In this document: piece by piece, positions 1-9,677 of the stretch
Layout of the letters: every line of letters begins with the position of its first letter
How positions within the stretch are numbered: position 1 is the first letter of the stretch
Assembly: GCA_943914835.1 (NCBI GenBank)
Contig: CALUDO010000002.1
Coordinates: 46,174-110,173 of the forward strand
Reading direction: 5' to 3'
DNA from: an uncultured Eremococcus sp.
GTDB lineage: Bacteria; Bacillota; Bacilli; Lactobacillales; Aerococcaceae
DNA length: 64,000 nucleotides
Made by a program: the position numbers and the translations under genes
The notes under the pieces: generated by a model
What the model was told of the DNA's origin: nothing
What the model saw: the letters and a program-made list of their open reading frames with translations, nothing else
Database searches by the model: none

Positions 1-88
1 CAAAAATAGTTTCTCCTGCTTGGGGCCAACGGTCACTTTCAACCACGAAATCTGTCGAAATGGAACCAACGACACATATTTTTACCAT
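1..88 (-). CDS. rbsK: Ribokinase, N-terminal fragment (runs off the window)
   Basis: Only the first 29 codons are visible, read leftwards from the ATG at 88-86 off the edge of the window. The peptide opens MVKICVVGSISTDFVV, which fits the first beta strand and substrate-binding NxD-like region of PfkB-family ribokinases (usual start: VVGSxNxDLV). A GAGG ribosome binding site lies about 7 bases upstream. Ribokinase phosphorylates ribose at O5 in the cytosol. Another PfkB sugar kinase is possible because the specificity-determining parts are outside the window. Confidence 0.72.
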   Translation of the reverse strand, partial: MVKICVVGSISTDFVVESDRWPQAGETIF

Positions 89-196
89 AAGCGCCTCTTT
101 TCTTAGTTGCTAGGGTCCTTCCTATTTCAAAACTTGTTCAAGACCCTTAGATGCTGATTGAATCACTCAATTACATCCATCTTACCATGCTAAGCC

Positions 197-226
197 AGAA
201 AAAAAGAGCAGGAAGACCTGCTCTTT
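197..226 (-). terminator. Rho-independent terminator after yycJ
   Basis: A 10-bp perfect stem (AAAGAGCAGG / CCTGCTCTTT) with a 4-base loop is followed on the minus strand by a run of T. It starts right after the yycJ stop codon and so ends the yycJ transcript before the ribokinase gene. Confidence 0.85.
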
Positions 227-229
227 GCT

Positions 230-1081
230 TTATAAGACCCGGAGACGAGTGGCCTGGGCTGGGTCTGTCATATGAATATGAATATCCCGGTCAATATTGA
301 AGTCATACCGAGTTAGGGTTTCCCGCATAGAAGCCAGGGCCAATTCCTTGGTATTATTATCCCGACTCAAATGACCTAAGTAGACATTTTTGGTTCGGTT
401 ACCTATAAGGTCTGTCATAACCAAGGCCCCATCGATATTTGACAGATGTCCCTTATCACTCAGGATTCTTTGCTTTAGAGACCAAGGGTAGGCTCCATAG
501 CGGAGCATTTCAATTTCGTGGTTGCTTTCGATGAGGTAGGCATCCGCATCCTTGAGCATAGATCGTAAGCGGTCAGACACATAGCCGGTGTCTGTCAGCA
601 TTACGAATTGCTTCTGATTCTTCTGGAAGGCATAGAATTGAGGTTGAATGGCATCATGACTGACCTGGTAGGAAAGGATGTCAATATCACCAATGGTCAC
701 CAGGTCTTCCGGTTCAATATATCGGACATTATCTGGTTCTACTGGTCCAATCATCTTGGCCATGACAGACCAGGTCTTCTGATTGGCATAGATAGGCAAG
801 TTATACTTACGCGATAGGACACCCACTCCATGAATATGATCTTTATGTTCGTGAGTGACCAAGATAGCATCTACTTGATCGACCTGCCGGTCTATCTGCT
901 TAAAAAGACCTTCAATTTTGCGTCCGCTAAGCCCCGCATCAACTAAGAGCCGGGTCCGGTCTGTTTCAATATAGGTCGCATTGCCACTAGAACCAGAGGC
1001 CAGAATTGAATACTTTAAAGCCCCACTGAGAAATTCGGAGGCTTTTTTGAATTTGACTTTTGGTCGTATTTCTTCACTCAT
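230..1081 (-). CDS. yycJ: YycJ/WalJ, metallo-beta-lactamase fold hydrolase
   Basis: This is a cytosolic MBL-fold protein of the WalJ/YycJ family, a conserved companion of the WalRK system linked to DNA and cell-wall homeostasis (family knowledge). The metal-binding signature THEHKDH is present about a third of the way in, after the family's typical ILASGSSGN opening segment, and a later LGHLSRDN carries another ligand histidine. An upstream in-frame GTG at 1117 has no good ribosome binding site. The ATG at 1081 is preceded by an AGAAAG-GTGAT stretch that can pair with 16S rRNA, so I start there (283 aa). The first ~20 residues form a short extension compared with many homologues. The gene is separated from yycI by the DUF2207 gene, which is unusual. 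Confidence 0.9.
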   Translation of the reverse strand: MSEEIRPKVKFKKASEFLSGALKYSILASGSSGNATYIETDRTRLLVDAGLSGRKIEGLFKQIDRQVDQVDAILVTHEHKDHIHGVGVLSRKYNLPIYANQKTWSVMAKMIGPVEPDNVRYIEPEDLVTIGDIDILSYQVSHDAIQPQFYAFQKNQKQFVMLTDTGYVSDRLRSMLKDADAYLIESNHEIEMLRYGAYPWSLKQRILSDKGHLSNIDGALVMTDLIGNRTKNVYLGHLSRDNNTKELALASMRETLTRYDFNIDRDIHIHMTDPAQATRLRVL

Positions 1082-1201
1082 TGCATCACTTTCTATTCTT
1101 ATAACTGAAAGGAACACCAGTAGGACTACTGGTGTTCGTTATTATCGCTACAAGTATTTACTCTAACACAGGATTAGTCTTCTGCCAAGGCTTGCTTATA
1201 A

Positions 1202-3121
1202 CTAGAAACCACCGGCGCCTGAGCCTCCACCAGAACCACCGGAAGAACCGCCTGAGAAACCACCACCGAAGCCACCGGTATTACTTCCAGAATAGGAGGA
1301 CGTTTGACGAGGGGCGGCAGAGGCAATGTTATCCGCCATTGATTGACGGAGCATGGAATTGATATAAACCGGATTACTGTAGAAAGTGCCTGGCATACTC
1401 AATTGATCTAACTCATCCTGACCATAGGTCATATTCATGGCTTCAATAACCTTGTCGGCCACTCCCAAGGAAACAGCATAAGAAAGAAACTCTTCCCATA
1501 GGGGAAGGCTCGCAATCTCCCGCATGTCCATTTGACCAATGTCCTTCAACATATTGGCAAAGCTTTTCCATTCTTTAATCATTTTATCCCGCTCATAAGT
1601 CATCGGAGGACGCTTGATAACCAGAAATAGGAGAATAACCACTAAGATTAAATTAAGCGTCGAGAGCCCCACATGAACCACTAAAAGGGAGGTCTGGTCT
1701 AGAGCCATTGCAATAAAAACACTTCCAATAGTCAAAGTAGCCAGGGTCACTATCAATTCTAGAATGGCTAAGCCAAGTACAAGGCCAAAGGCCTTAGGTT
1801 GTGTCCCAATTAATTTCTTTCCTTTAACAGAAGCATTGTTCTTAAATCGATTCCAATAATTATACTCCTGTTTCCGGAAGGACTTGTTATTTTTAATCCG
1901 TTCAGAAATTTGATCTAGGGTGACCTCATCGGTATCCTTGAGCAAATAATTGAAGACATATTCCTCGTGTTTCTGCAAATGGTCTAAGGAAGGGGCATCA
2001 GACCGCTTTGAAATTTTTAAATCTGTATCATTCCCCCGATGAAAGAGACCCCTTTTCTCCTTAGCAATTTCTTCAATATCAATATATCTTTTACGGGCTA
2101 GGTCAAGAATGGTTGCTGAGAAGTCATCCGCATTCGGTTCTTGGCGCAGGACCGCCGCGGCCATGACCGCTGGGCTAATATCCGCCGGAAGGGAATAGAC
2201 ATGTTCCGGAAGGTGGGCTGGATTAGGGTTCAACTTCTTACGAGAATGGAAGTAATACCAGTATAGGAAAAGAGTGACTGGCAGACCTAATAAGGCAATG
2301 ATAGCAGCAATCCCCATCCGTATGCCTTGTTGCTTGTCATAAGCTGCCTTCTCTTTCTCTACTTGATCATTCTCTGATTGGATAATTTTGTCTTTAACCG
2401 CTTGGTCGACTACATTTGTATTGTTAGGGGTCAGACTGGTTGGGAAAATGGCATGAACCTCCACAAATTGGCCAGCAGGATTGCGTGGGACAGTCAGATC
2501 AATATAAGATTGACCGCCTCCCGTTTGGGGGTAGATTTCTCCTGAGGGTGCCCCATGCCCCCAGACCCTAAAGTCTTCCTTCTTCTTTACCTCTCCTGGG
2601 AGGTCTATCCGAGCTCTTACCTTCAAATCATTATCAATATTTTCACCGACGATCTTTCGATTGAGTTCAGCTGTATCCTGGTAGTTGGTGACCAAAGAAT
2701 CCAGTGTGTATTCAATCACCAAGTCTATCTGTGCGTCATGAGCTGGATGGTAAACCGTAAAGGTCCCTTTGGACCCATCATCATCATAAGTAAAGGTGTC
2801 CTTGGCTCGGGTATTACTTTCGCTAAGATAAGATATCTTGCCTGTCTTAGTATCTTTCAAGCCTACTTTATAATTCTCAAGGGGGCTAGATCCATAATCA
2901 ATAAATACCTTCATGCCATTGAAATAGTCAACATCATAACGATAAACTTCCTGAAAGGTCACATCGCCGTTAGAGTTAATCTGACCCTCAATATCTACCG
3001 ACTGGATGGAGAAATCAACCTCCCGAGCTTCAACGTGTCCGCCGGCCAGACTCAAGGTGAAGATTACAATTAAACATAGCCATAAGGGACGTAATTTCTT
3101 TATGATAACGGACATGGTCAT
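1202..3121 (-). CDS. DUF2207 membrane protein with Gly/Ser-rich tail
   Basis: The 639-residue protein starts with a signal peptide (hydrophobic stretch about 12-27, AxA-like site near 32). An extracellular DUF2207 domain of roughly 230 residues rich in beta strands follows. Then come a membrane segment near 271-291, a cytoplasmic part, two more membrane segments around 445-500, and a final tail of about 28 residues that is almost only Gly and Ser. This matches the predicted-membrane-protein DUF2207 family, whose molecular role is unknown. An AGAGAGG ribosome binding site supports the start at 3121. It sits between yycI and yycJ, with 160 bp upstream that may hold its own promoter, so it may be transcribed with or apart from the wal operon. 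A role in envelope stress is only inferred from position. Confidence 0.85.
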   Translation of the reverse strand: MTMSVIIKKLRPLWLCLIVIFTLSLAGGHVEAREVDFSIQSVDIEGQINSNGDVTFQEVYRYDVDYFNGMKVFIDYGSSPLENYKVGLKDTKTGKISYLSESNTRAKDTFTYDDDGSKGTFTVYHPAHDAQIDLVIEYTLDSLVTNYQDTAELNRKIVGENIDNDLKVRARIDLPGEVKKKEDFRVWGHGAPSGEIYPQTGGGQSYIDLTVPRNPAGQFVEVHAIFPTSLTPNNTNVVDQAVKDKIIQSENDQVEKEKAAYDKQQGIRMGIAAIIALLGLPVTLFLYWYYFHSRKKLNPNPAHLPEHVYSLPADISPAVMAAAVLRQEPNADDFSATILDLARKRYIDIEEIAKEKRGLFHRGNDTDLKISKRSDAPSLDHLQKHEEYVFNYLLKDTDEVTLDQISERIKNNKSFRKQEYNYWNRFKNNASVKGKKLIGTQPKAFGLVLGLAILELIVTLATLTIGSVFIAMALDQTSLLVVHVGLSTLNLILVVILLFLVIKRPPMTYERDKMIKEWKSFANMLKDIGQMDMREIASLPLWEEFLSYAVSLGVADKVIEAMNMTYGQDELDQLSMPGTFYSNPVYINSMLRQSMADNIASAAPRQTSSYSGSNTGGFGGGFSGGSSGGSGGGSGAGGF

Positions 3122-3283
3122 CTCAAATCCTCTCTATTTATTATCCATATTTTACCATGAAACAGGCCAAATGCTAGCTGATTTCCTCTAGCAAAAAATA
3201 AATCCACCCAAGACTCCAGTATAGAAGCTTGAATGGATTATTAGTAATATCACAAAGTAATCTTGAGAAAAAGCAGACAGAGA

Positions 3284-4129
3284 CTAGCTTGATACCAGTT
3301 GACTTCGTTCCACTACCTTGCCCCGAACCGCATCCACCATGACCACCCGCAGGGACCCGTCAGATCGTGAATAAATAAATTCCCAAGCCGGAGAATAAAC
3401 ATTCAAGCCATCGACGGAGGAGGACCTAAAATAGGCCAAACGGGAAGAAATAATCGTCGAATTATCCGGTATAGCTGTTTCCACCCTGCGGCCAAGGATC
3501 TCCATAGCTTCTTTTTCGGACAGGGTCTTATATTGGGTATCTGTCTGGGAAATTCCTTCTTGATAAGTTTGGGTATAAGATACCAACTTATAATCCTCAT
3601 CAAAATAGAGGCGCAAGTCTGCCGACCCGTCCACAATCACATCCCCATCCAAGGAAGTCATCCGCAAGACTAGCAGGCGATCAGAGGGCAGATACCAGTA
3701 ACTTTTGTAAAGGTCTCCATTGATGAACCAATCCGCTTTACTCAAGAAATTTAAATAAAGCTGTCGGTACTGGTCTTCATCCAGCCCAGAACTTTGATTA
3801 TCCAAGCCTAAACCTAAATCGACCGGTTCATCGAAGGTCCCCACCAAGGTTTCCTTATCCATCCGGGCCGTTTGGTGGTCTAGCTGGTCCAGGTGGTCTG
3901 CTAGAAAGTTGGACTGGTCTGACTGAATAATTTGCTTAGTCTCCTTTTTATTGGAGAAGGACTGGAAGGTGATTCCCCTGGATGTCAGACTGCTTTCAAT
4001 ATTTTCAGTCACTTGACTAGGAGTTCCCGGGTCTGTTGACTCCACGCGAAGGAAGAGCATATGCAGCAAATAAAAATCAAACACTATAAAGAAGGCCAAC
4101 AACAAGACTTGAATTCGTTTATAGTCCAT
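3284..4129 (-). CDS. yycI: YycI/WalI, regulator of WalK
   Basis: The 281-aa protein has one N-terminal membrane segment (about residues 8-27) and an extracytoplasmic domain, the standard WalI layout. In related bacteria WalI and WalH bind the WalK sensor kinase at the membrane and tune its activity. The start codon overlaps the yycH stop (TAATG), with a GAGGAGG site inside the end of yycH, so the two are translationally coupled. Sequence conservation in this family is low; position plus topology makes the call firm. Confidence 0.88.
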   Translation of the reverse strand: MDYKRIQVLLLAFFIVFDFYLLHMLFLRVESTDPGTPSQVTENIESSLTSRGITFQSFSNKKETKQIIQSDQSNFLADHLDQLDHQTARMDKETLVGTFDEPVDLGLGLDNQSSGLDEDQYRQLYLNFLSKADWFINGDLYKSYWYLPSDRLLVLRMTSLDGDVIVDGSADLRLYFDEDYKLVSYTQTYQEGISQTDTQYKTLSEKEAMEILGRRVETAIPDNSTIISSRLAYFRSSSVDGLNVYSPAWEFIYSRSDGSLRVVMVDAVRGKVVERSQLVSS

Positions 4130-5523
4130 TATTCTTGTCCCTCCTCTACTCGATCGTTTATTTTGGCTTGGTAAATTTGATCAAAGCTATCCGATTGAAT
4201 ATCGTCTAGCGAATACATCTTACCATCAAATTCAAAGAACCACTTAGGTATTAATTCGACCCGTTTGAAGTCATCCATATCCTTCTGCCATTCATAGGCT
4301 AATTGAATATGGTCGAAAGCTTCGATCTGATACCCATACTGGTTTAAGGTATCATAGATCGTTTGGCCTGACTCTAGGTCAACCATACGGGACCGGTCTT
4401 GAATATGGGCATAGAAATCCAAGAGTGGGCTCTGGTAACGATACATCTCTCCAGATCCATCATTACGTAGGTGAACTATAGAAGCACCATAGTCCACCTG
4501 GCCTACCGGACTATAAATTGGCAAATCATTGAGATATCGGCGGTACGTCAAGACTCCATGTTGGTAGTTGACCAAGCGGAGGTCCCCCTGCCAGTATTCA
4601 TATTGGGAGAAGTTCTTGAAAGAATTCTTCAGCTGTTGCGACAAGGGGACCTGATCTCCCTTAGCAATCCGATTAATCATATAATCTAACCGTTGCTGGT
4701 CCCGATTGACTTCCAAAGTATATTGGAAGTTCTTATAAACATTGGTATTACCGTCTGAATCCGGTATTGAGAAATCAGATCCATCAGCAAACATCTGGGA
4801 CACATATATATTCTCTGGGATACTTTCGAGGACATAGTATTGGGTGGCCAGCTGCTGGGATTGAATGGGCAAATAATTGTAGCCTTGGCCTCCCAAATAT
4901 CGGGTCACTTCAAGAAGGTCCTCTCTATGATCTTCTATCAAGGTCAGACAAGACTCTTTCTTGGCCTGTCGACTGAAACTTGCTTCAAGATACTCATGAG
5001 TCTGACTATTTGCCAAATAAACATCCCGACCCTCATTCACCGGAACAAGTAGCTGGTCAAATTGGAAGCTTTCATAAAGGTGAATATCTGAAATCAAAGT
5101 ATCATATGTTTCTAAGGGCAAGGGTGTCCCATAGTCAATTTCAAGGTAGTCGCCGTCAAAGAGGCTATAATATTGGTCAGTCCCTTTTACAATGGAATCG
5201 GACACGACATCCAATTTGGCCGTTTGAGCAAACTTGGCCCAACCAGCTTCAAAGTCTTTTCCCTTGGCTTGATAGACTTGTCCGCCTTCACTGAAGAAGA
5301 TGCCTTGAATCTTCAAGGTATCGTCAAAAGTTAGCTGGGTTGGTTGATAATAGTCCTGACCGGCAGTTTTCTGAAGGATTTCTTGGTTACTTATCTCCTC
5401 CGCTGACTCATGGTTAATCAAAGCACAGAAACTGGAAACATCATATAAGAGATAGTAGGTCAAGAGAAGGCTGACTAAGACAAAAAAGGTGACTAAGAGG
5501 GTCACAATATTGCGTTCTTTCAA
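4129..5523 (-). CDS. yycH: YycH/WalH, regulator of WalK
   Basis: This protein has an N-terminal transmembrane helix and a large outer-face domain, the YycH family layout (about 450 residues is usual). It partners with YycI to control WalK. Two TTG starts are possible. The one at 5523 makes the start overlap the walK stop by 4 bases (TTGA) and puts a G-rich ribosome binding site 6-7 bases upstream, so I prefer it (464 aa) over the TTG at 5538. The gene is coupled to walK upstream and yycI downstream in a single operon. Confidence 0.88.
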   Translation of the reverse strand: MKERNIVTLLVTFFVLVSLLLTYYLLYDVSSFCALINHESAEEISNQEILQKTAGQDYYQPTQLTFDDTLKIQGIFFSEGGQVYQAKGKDFEAGWAKFAQTAKLDVVSDSIVKGTDQYYSLFDGDYLEIDYGTPLPLETYDTLISDIHLYESFQFDQLLVPVNEGRDVYLANSQTHEYLEASFSRQAKKESCLTLIEDHREDLLEVTRYLGGQGYNYLPIQSQQLATQYYVLESIPENIYVSQMFADGSDFSIPDSDGNTNVYKNFQYTLEVNRDQQRLDYMINRIAKGDQVPLSQQLKNSFKNFSQYEYWQGDLRLVNYQHGVLTYRRYLNDLPIYSPVGQVDYGASIVHLRNDGSGEMYRYQSPLLDFYAHIQDRSRMVDLESGQTIYDTLNQYGYQIEAFDHIQLAYEWQKDMDDFKRVELIPKWFFEFDGKMYSLDDIQSDSFDQIYQAKINDRVEEGQE

Positions 5524-7376
5524 ATCATATCCCCCCAATCTCCTTCAAAGTCGTCAACATTGGTAAAGGGCAACTCGAAGCTAAAAGTAGACCCATGACC
5601 TTCTTGGCTTTCAACCCATATTTTGCCACCATGTAATTCAATCACTTCTTTAGCGATGGCCAGACCCAAGCCGGACCCCCCTTGCTCCCGTGAACGGGCC
5701 TTATCTACTCGGTAAAAGCGTTCAAAGAGGTGGCCAATATCCACCGGAGATATGCCCAAGCCCTGGTCTTGAACACTAAAGATAACACTGTCTCTTTGGT
5801 CTTCTATACGAATAATCACATCTCCGCCATCCGGAGAATACTTAATGGCATTATTAATTAAATTATCAATCACCTGCGTCATCCGGTCTTGGTCAATATC
5901 TACAAATATATCCCGGTTGGTAAACCGTCGGATAATACGATAAGACTTGGGCTGGTCTTCAGCATCCAAGGTGAATTCCAAGCGGTCCACAATATGATTA
6001 ACTACCCGCTTGAAGTCGACCAAGTCTGTATTCAAGACAATCTGTCCCCCGTCAATCTTGGACAAATCAAGGAGGTTGCTAACCATCCGAATCATCCGGT
6101 TACTTTCGGACTGGATAACACCTAAAAATCGTTTAGATATATCTGGGTCATCCATGGCCCCATCTATCAAGGCTTCAGAATAACTTTTCACAGAAGTCAA
6201 GGGGGTCCGCAACTCATGAGATACATTGGAAACAAAGTCTCGTCGTTCCTGGTTGGTCTTCTCTTGTTCGGTCACATCCGTTAAGACACATACCAGACCG
6301 GTAACAAAGCCAGTATCTCGTCGAATAACTGAGAATTCAGCTTTAATTAAGGTCGGCACATCCTTGACCACGGTTTCAATCTGAACCTCATGATCTTGCA
6401 ACATCAAATCATGCACACTGTAATTACCTTCCACGCCTAATAGATCTACAATTAAACGACTAATAGCCTGGTCTTGATGAATATTCAGGAGATAAAGGGC
6501 CCGCTCATTAACCAACATGACCCGTCCTCGACGGTCAGTCCCAATTACCCCATCTCGCATGTGACGGAGGACTCCATCCAAACGTTGACGCTCAGACTCC
6601 GTTGACTCCTGAGCATCCTTAACTTTATCGGCCAATTCATTAATAGTTAAGGCTAGTTCCCCTAGCTCATCCTTGCCATAGACCGTGGCTGGATAATCAT
6701 AGACCCCCTCTGCAATCCGAATCGCCTGTTGCCGCATATTCTCAATGGGGCGGGTCAATCCTTGAGATAAAACAAAGGAAATCATCAAAGCAATTCCAAT
6801 AGCTAGAAGCACGGATTGTAGAAAGAGTTCGATAATATCTCGTGTCTGGGACACGATATGTTCCATACTTGCCTCAATAATGATGGCCCCTAAGAGTTGG
6901 GAATCTTGGGAAATAATGGGTTTAATGTACTGGTACTTAGGGTTAGTAGAGTTAGTAGCCAAGTCTCCAGCATAGGTTGTCCGATTCAAGAGAACTTCCT
7001 TGACTGCTGAATTATTATACTGAACACCCACTTGAGTTTGATCTAAACCCTGGTCTGTAGCAACAATCGTTTGATCAGGATTAATCACCCATATCTTGGT
7101 TGGATTACTAGAAGAGAAGGTGTCTAAGGTCTGACTCAAGCGCCGGGCGGTATCATCAGATTCCGGATCATCTTCACTCAAGATAGGCATCAAATTGTTC
7201 GCCAAAAAATCCCCCTGCGTATTTATTTGTGATTTAAAGGAATTCACCGACTGGCTCTCCAGTTTATCAATGAAGAAGACCCCGATAAATTGAAAGGAAA
7301 TCAACAGAATAAATAAGAACAGCAAAGGGATTTTAAAATAAATGGATTGGAAAAAGTGAAAAGTTCCTCGTTTCAT
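5520..7376 (-). CDS. walK: WalK, essential cell-wall sensor histidine kinase
   Basis: This 618-aa membrane histidine kinase senses the state of peptidoglycan metabolism and phosphorylates WalR. Domains seen in order: membrane helix 14-34, extracellular PAS/Cache-like sensor about 36-180, membrane helix about 181-203, HAMP about 205-257, PAS about 262-370, HisKA with the phosphorylated His387 in SHELRTP, then HATPase with the N box near 504-513, DQGLGIS (G1) and GSGLGLAI (G2). All catalytic motifs are intact and the length is typical. It lies 8 bp behind walR and overlaps yycH. The 13 residues before the stop are acidic. Confidence 0.97.
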   Translation of the reverse strand: MKRGTFHFFQSIYFKIPLLFLFILLISFQFIGVFFIDKLESQSVNSFKSQINTQGDFLANNLMPILSEDDPESDDTARRLSQTLDTFSSSNPTKIWVINPDQTIVATDQGLDQTQVGVQYNNSAVKEVLLNRTTYAGDLATNSTNPKYQYIKPIISQDSQLLGAIIIEASMEHIVSQTRDIIELFLQSVLLAIGIALMISFVLSQGLTRPIENMRQQAIRIAEGVYDYPATVYGKDELGELALTINELADKVKDAQESTESERQRLDGVLRHMRDGVIGTDRRGRVMLVNERALYLLNIHQDQAISRLIVDLLGVEGNYSVHDLMLQDHEVQIETVVKDVPTLIKAEFSVIRRDTGFVTGLVCVLTDVTEQEKTNQERRDFVSNVSHELRTPLTSVKSYSEALIDGAMDDPDISKRFLGVIQSESNRMIRMVSNLLDLSKIDGGQIVLNTDLVDFKRVVNHIVDRLEFTLDAEDQPKSYRIIRRFTNRDIFVDIDQDRMTQVIDNLINNAIKYSPDGGDVIIRIEDQRDSVIFSVQDQGLGISPVDIGHLFERFYRVDKARSREQGGSGLGLAIAKEVIELHGGKIWVESQEGHGSTFSFELPFTNVDDFEGDWGDMI

Positions 7377-7384
7377 AACCTGAT

Positions 7385-8089
7385 TTACTCCTGTTCAGGA
7401 TTCTTAAGGAAATAACCGACACCCCGCCGAGTGACGATATAAGCTGGATGGCTAGGTTGATCTTCAATCTTCTCGCGCAAGCGACGAATAGTAACATCGA
7501 CCGTTCGAACATCACCAAAGTAATCATAGCCCCAGACAGTCTCTAAGAGGTGTTCCCGGGTCATAACCTGACCAATATGTTTGGCTAAATAATGCAAGAG
7601 TTCAAATTCCCGGTGGGTCAATTCAATCTCCTCACCACGCTTAGAAGCAATATAAGCATCTTGATGAACTACCAGGTCTCCAACAATGATATCTGTAGAC
7701 TCCGTATCCGTTGGCTCAGCTACAGCAAAAGAATTCCGTCTTAGGGAAGCCTTGACTCGAGCAGCTAGCTCACGGTTAGAGAAAGGCTTAGTAACATAGT
7801 CATCTGCCCCAAGTTCAAGGCCAACGACCTTATCAATTTCTGAATCTTTGGCTGTCAACATAATAATTGGGACCGCAGAGTCCTTGCGGATTTCACGACA
7901 AACTTCTAGACCAGTCATTTTAGGTAACATTAGATCAAGGATGACCAAGTCTGGCTTCTCCTTATTGAATTGGTCCAGGGCTTCTTCACCATCAAATGCA
8001 GTGACAATCTGGTAGCCCTCATTTTTGAGGGTATATATTATGATGTCTGAGATTGGTTTCTCATCATCTACAACTAATATCTTATGCAT
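7385..8089 (-). CDS. walR: WalR, OmpR-family response regulator
   Basis: This is the DNA-binding partner of WalK, controlling autolysin and other cell-wall genes. The receiver domain (about 1-118) shows the acidic pair D8-D9, the phospho-acceptor Asp52 in VILDLMLP, and the conserved Thr and Lys (ADDYVTKPF). The C-terminal winged helix (about 133-230) ends with the family's RGVGYFL motif. Length (234 aa) and composition match WalR orthologues closely. It is the first gene of walR-walK-yycH-yycI, and an extended -10 promoter lies about 50 bases upstream. Confidence 0.97.
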   Translation of the reverse strand: MHKILVVDDEKPISDIIIYTLKNEGYQIVTAFDGEEALDQFNKEKPDLVILDLMLPKMTGLEVCREIRKDSAVPIIMLTAKDSEIDKVVGLELGADDYVTKPFSNRELAARVKASLRRNSFAVAEPTDTESTDIIVGDLVVHQDAYIASKRGEEIELTHREFELLHYLAKHIGQVMTREHLLETVWGYDYFGDVRTVDVTIRRLREKIEDQPSHPAYIVTRRGVGYFLKNPEQE

Positions 8090-8140
8090 CTCATTGGCTC
8101 CTTTACTCCATTTTTTTCAAATGTCCCACTTGGTAAACCT

Positions 8141-8149
8141 ATTCTACCA
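8141..8149 (-). promoter_or_regulatory. walR promoter (extended -10)
   Basis: On the minus strand TGG-TAGAAT forms an extended -10 element about 50 bases before the walR start. No clear -35 is seen, as expected for extended -10 promoters. Confidence 0.55.
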
Positions 8150-8182
8150 TAGATATGTTATTCGCACACATTTCATAAATTC

Positions 8183-8218
8183 TATAGAAAAAGGGCTAGC
8201 TCGGTCCTAGGCCAAGCC
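8183..8218 (-). terminator. Terminator after the L,D-transpeptidase gene
   Basis: On the minus strand GGCTTGG and CCGAGC(TAGCC) form a stem around CCTAGGA, followed by CTTTTTC. It separates the transpeptidase unit from the walR promoter. Confidence 0.6.
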
Positions 8219-8238
8219 AGTCCTTATAAAATTTTTGA

Positions 8239-9615
8239 TTAGAAAATCATCACTGGAGTACCTAGGTCTACATTAGCAAATACTTCAGGCATAATGTTTG
8301 GTGGTGTGTTGATACATCCAAGTGACCCTGCATTCTGGTAGGTAGTCCCCCCAAAGTTAGACTGCCAGTTGGCATCATGAATTCCTTGACCCGTATCATC
8401 AAATGGCATCCAATATGATACAGGTTGTTGGTAATCCCTTTGAGTATGCGGGTTATAACCCTTGAGGACAGCATTCTCCTCTTTATCCCAGACAGCATAA
8501 GCTCCGGGAACTGTATCAGTCCCAATTTTACCTGTAACGATGGGGGTTTCAACTACCAAGTTACCATCCTTATAAACAAACATGGTTTGGTTCTCCATAT
8601 CAATTTCAACATAGCTATTGCCGATATTATCATCCGCTTGGCCATAACCCGTTCCTATGATGGCTGGTTCGCGTTTGACATCCTTGCCGGTCTTCAGGTC
8701 TTCAGCTATCTGAGCTGCTTCAGTTTCCGTATCAATTGACCAACCTAAGGTTCCAGCTTGGACTTCAACCTCTCCTCTAAGGGTTGAATTGAAGGTCCGT
8801 GGCTTATTAAAGGTGGCATACTTTTCATTTAATTGGTTAACATATTCAGCAATAGCTTCTTGATCATAGTCAATTTCGTTATTACTATCAAAGCCAATCC
8901 ACTTCAAAATATCTTCTTTTGATATTTTCTCTTCTTCACCCGCTATGGTAAGTGTCACTTGAGTTTGGCTGGCCTGGTCAATCTTCTTCATAGTATCCGT
9001 TAACTTCTGATCATCCGCCTTAATTTCTGGTTGAACATAGGCTTCTTTCAGGTCAACCGATTCTTTGCCTGTTTGAATCCCATCCAACAGCATGTCATCC
9101 AACCGCTTCAAATCGACTTGGTTACCGACTTCCGCTTGGGTAATATGGTAACCATCGCTTTCATTATACTCAATGGCAGCATCCTTGGTTGGTGTCCGGC
9201 CTTCATTATCTAGCCCTAAATCTGTTAAAGCCTGATCCAATTTAACTTGGTCCACCTGAATATCCTTGGTAGCATTATCAGGGAAAGGACTGGTTGAGAA
9301 ATAATGCAAGAGCCAAGTATTGGGGTTTTGGGAGTCGTAGGCGGTCTTCAAAGCCTGGTCTAAATCAAAGCTGGGATCTAAGTCGCCGAGTTTAATAGTC
9401 CCAATTTTCTTACCATTCTCATCAATTTGAACCTGACGATTCTTAACTTCTTTTTCAATTTCTTGCTTGGCTTGATTCAGTGTTCGATTAGATACATCAA
9501 TCGAACCGAAATGGGAGTTGGCCTGGAATTTATCTGCATAATAGCCAATTCCAGCCCCGTAACCAATAACAAGAACAAGGATAAGCGTTGCAAGGGTAAT
9601 TATGAATTTCTTCAT
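8239..9615 (-). CDS. L,D-transpeptidase (YkuD fold) with tandem peptidoglycan-binding domains
   Basis: The 458-aa protein has an N-terminal membrane anchor (about 5-25), two repeated domains of the PG_binding_4 (YoaR/VanW-associated) type over about 60-320, and a C-terminal YkuD catalytic domain from about 332. The catalytic signature GSLGCINTP places the nucleophile Cys at about 434, and a GIHD motif carries the conserved His. Such enzymes make 3-3 crosslinks in peptidoglycan or attach proteins at the cell surface. It ends just upstream of walR on the same strand but with its own terminator. A possible WalR box lies in its upstream region (9678-9694), which would make it a target of the neighbouring system. 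Confidence 0.93.
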   Translation of the reverse strand: MKKFIITLATLILVLVIGYGAGIGYYADKFQANSHFGSIDVSNRTLNQAKQEIEKEVKNRQVQIDENGKKIGTIKLGDLDPSFDLDQALKTAYDSQNPNTWLLHYFSTSPFPDNATKDIQVDQVKLDQALTDLGLDNEGRTPTKDAAIEYNESDGYHITQAEVGNQVDLKRLDDMLLDGIQTGKESVDLKEAYVQPEIKADDQKLTDTMKKIDQASQTQVTLTIAGEEEKISKEDILKWIGFDSNNEIDYDQEAIAEYVNQLNEKYATFNKPRTFNSTLRGEVEVQAGTLGWSIDTETEAAQIAEDLKTGKDVKREPAIIGTGYGQADDNIGNSYVEIDMENQTMFVYKDGNLVVETPIVTGKIGTDTVPGAYAVWDKEENAVLKGYNPHTQRDYQQPVSYWMPFDDTGQGIHDANWQSNFGGTTYQNAGSLGCINTPPNIMPEVFANVDLGTPVMIF

Positions 9616-9677
9616 AGTCTAGGGTCACCTCATTCTAAAAAATTTACCTTATTCAAATACATATGATAACAATAATT

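Noticed and set aside
1082..1117. Extended N-terminus of YycJ from the GTG at 1117
   Set aside because: No ribosome binding site in front, and the added residues are not like the family.
8194..8211. GGCTAGCTCGGTCCTAGG matches 17 of 18 bases of a well-known synthetic constitutive promoter part
   Set aside because: The -35 and -10 hexamers of that part are missing and the sequence is explained by the terminator stem after the transpeptidase gene. Taken as chance similarity, not vector carry-over.
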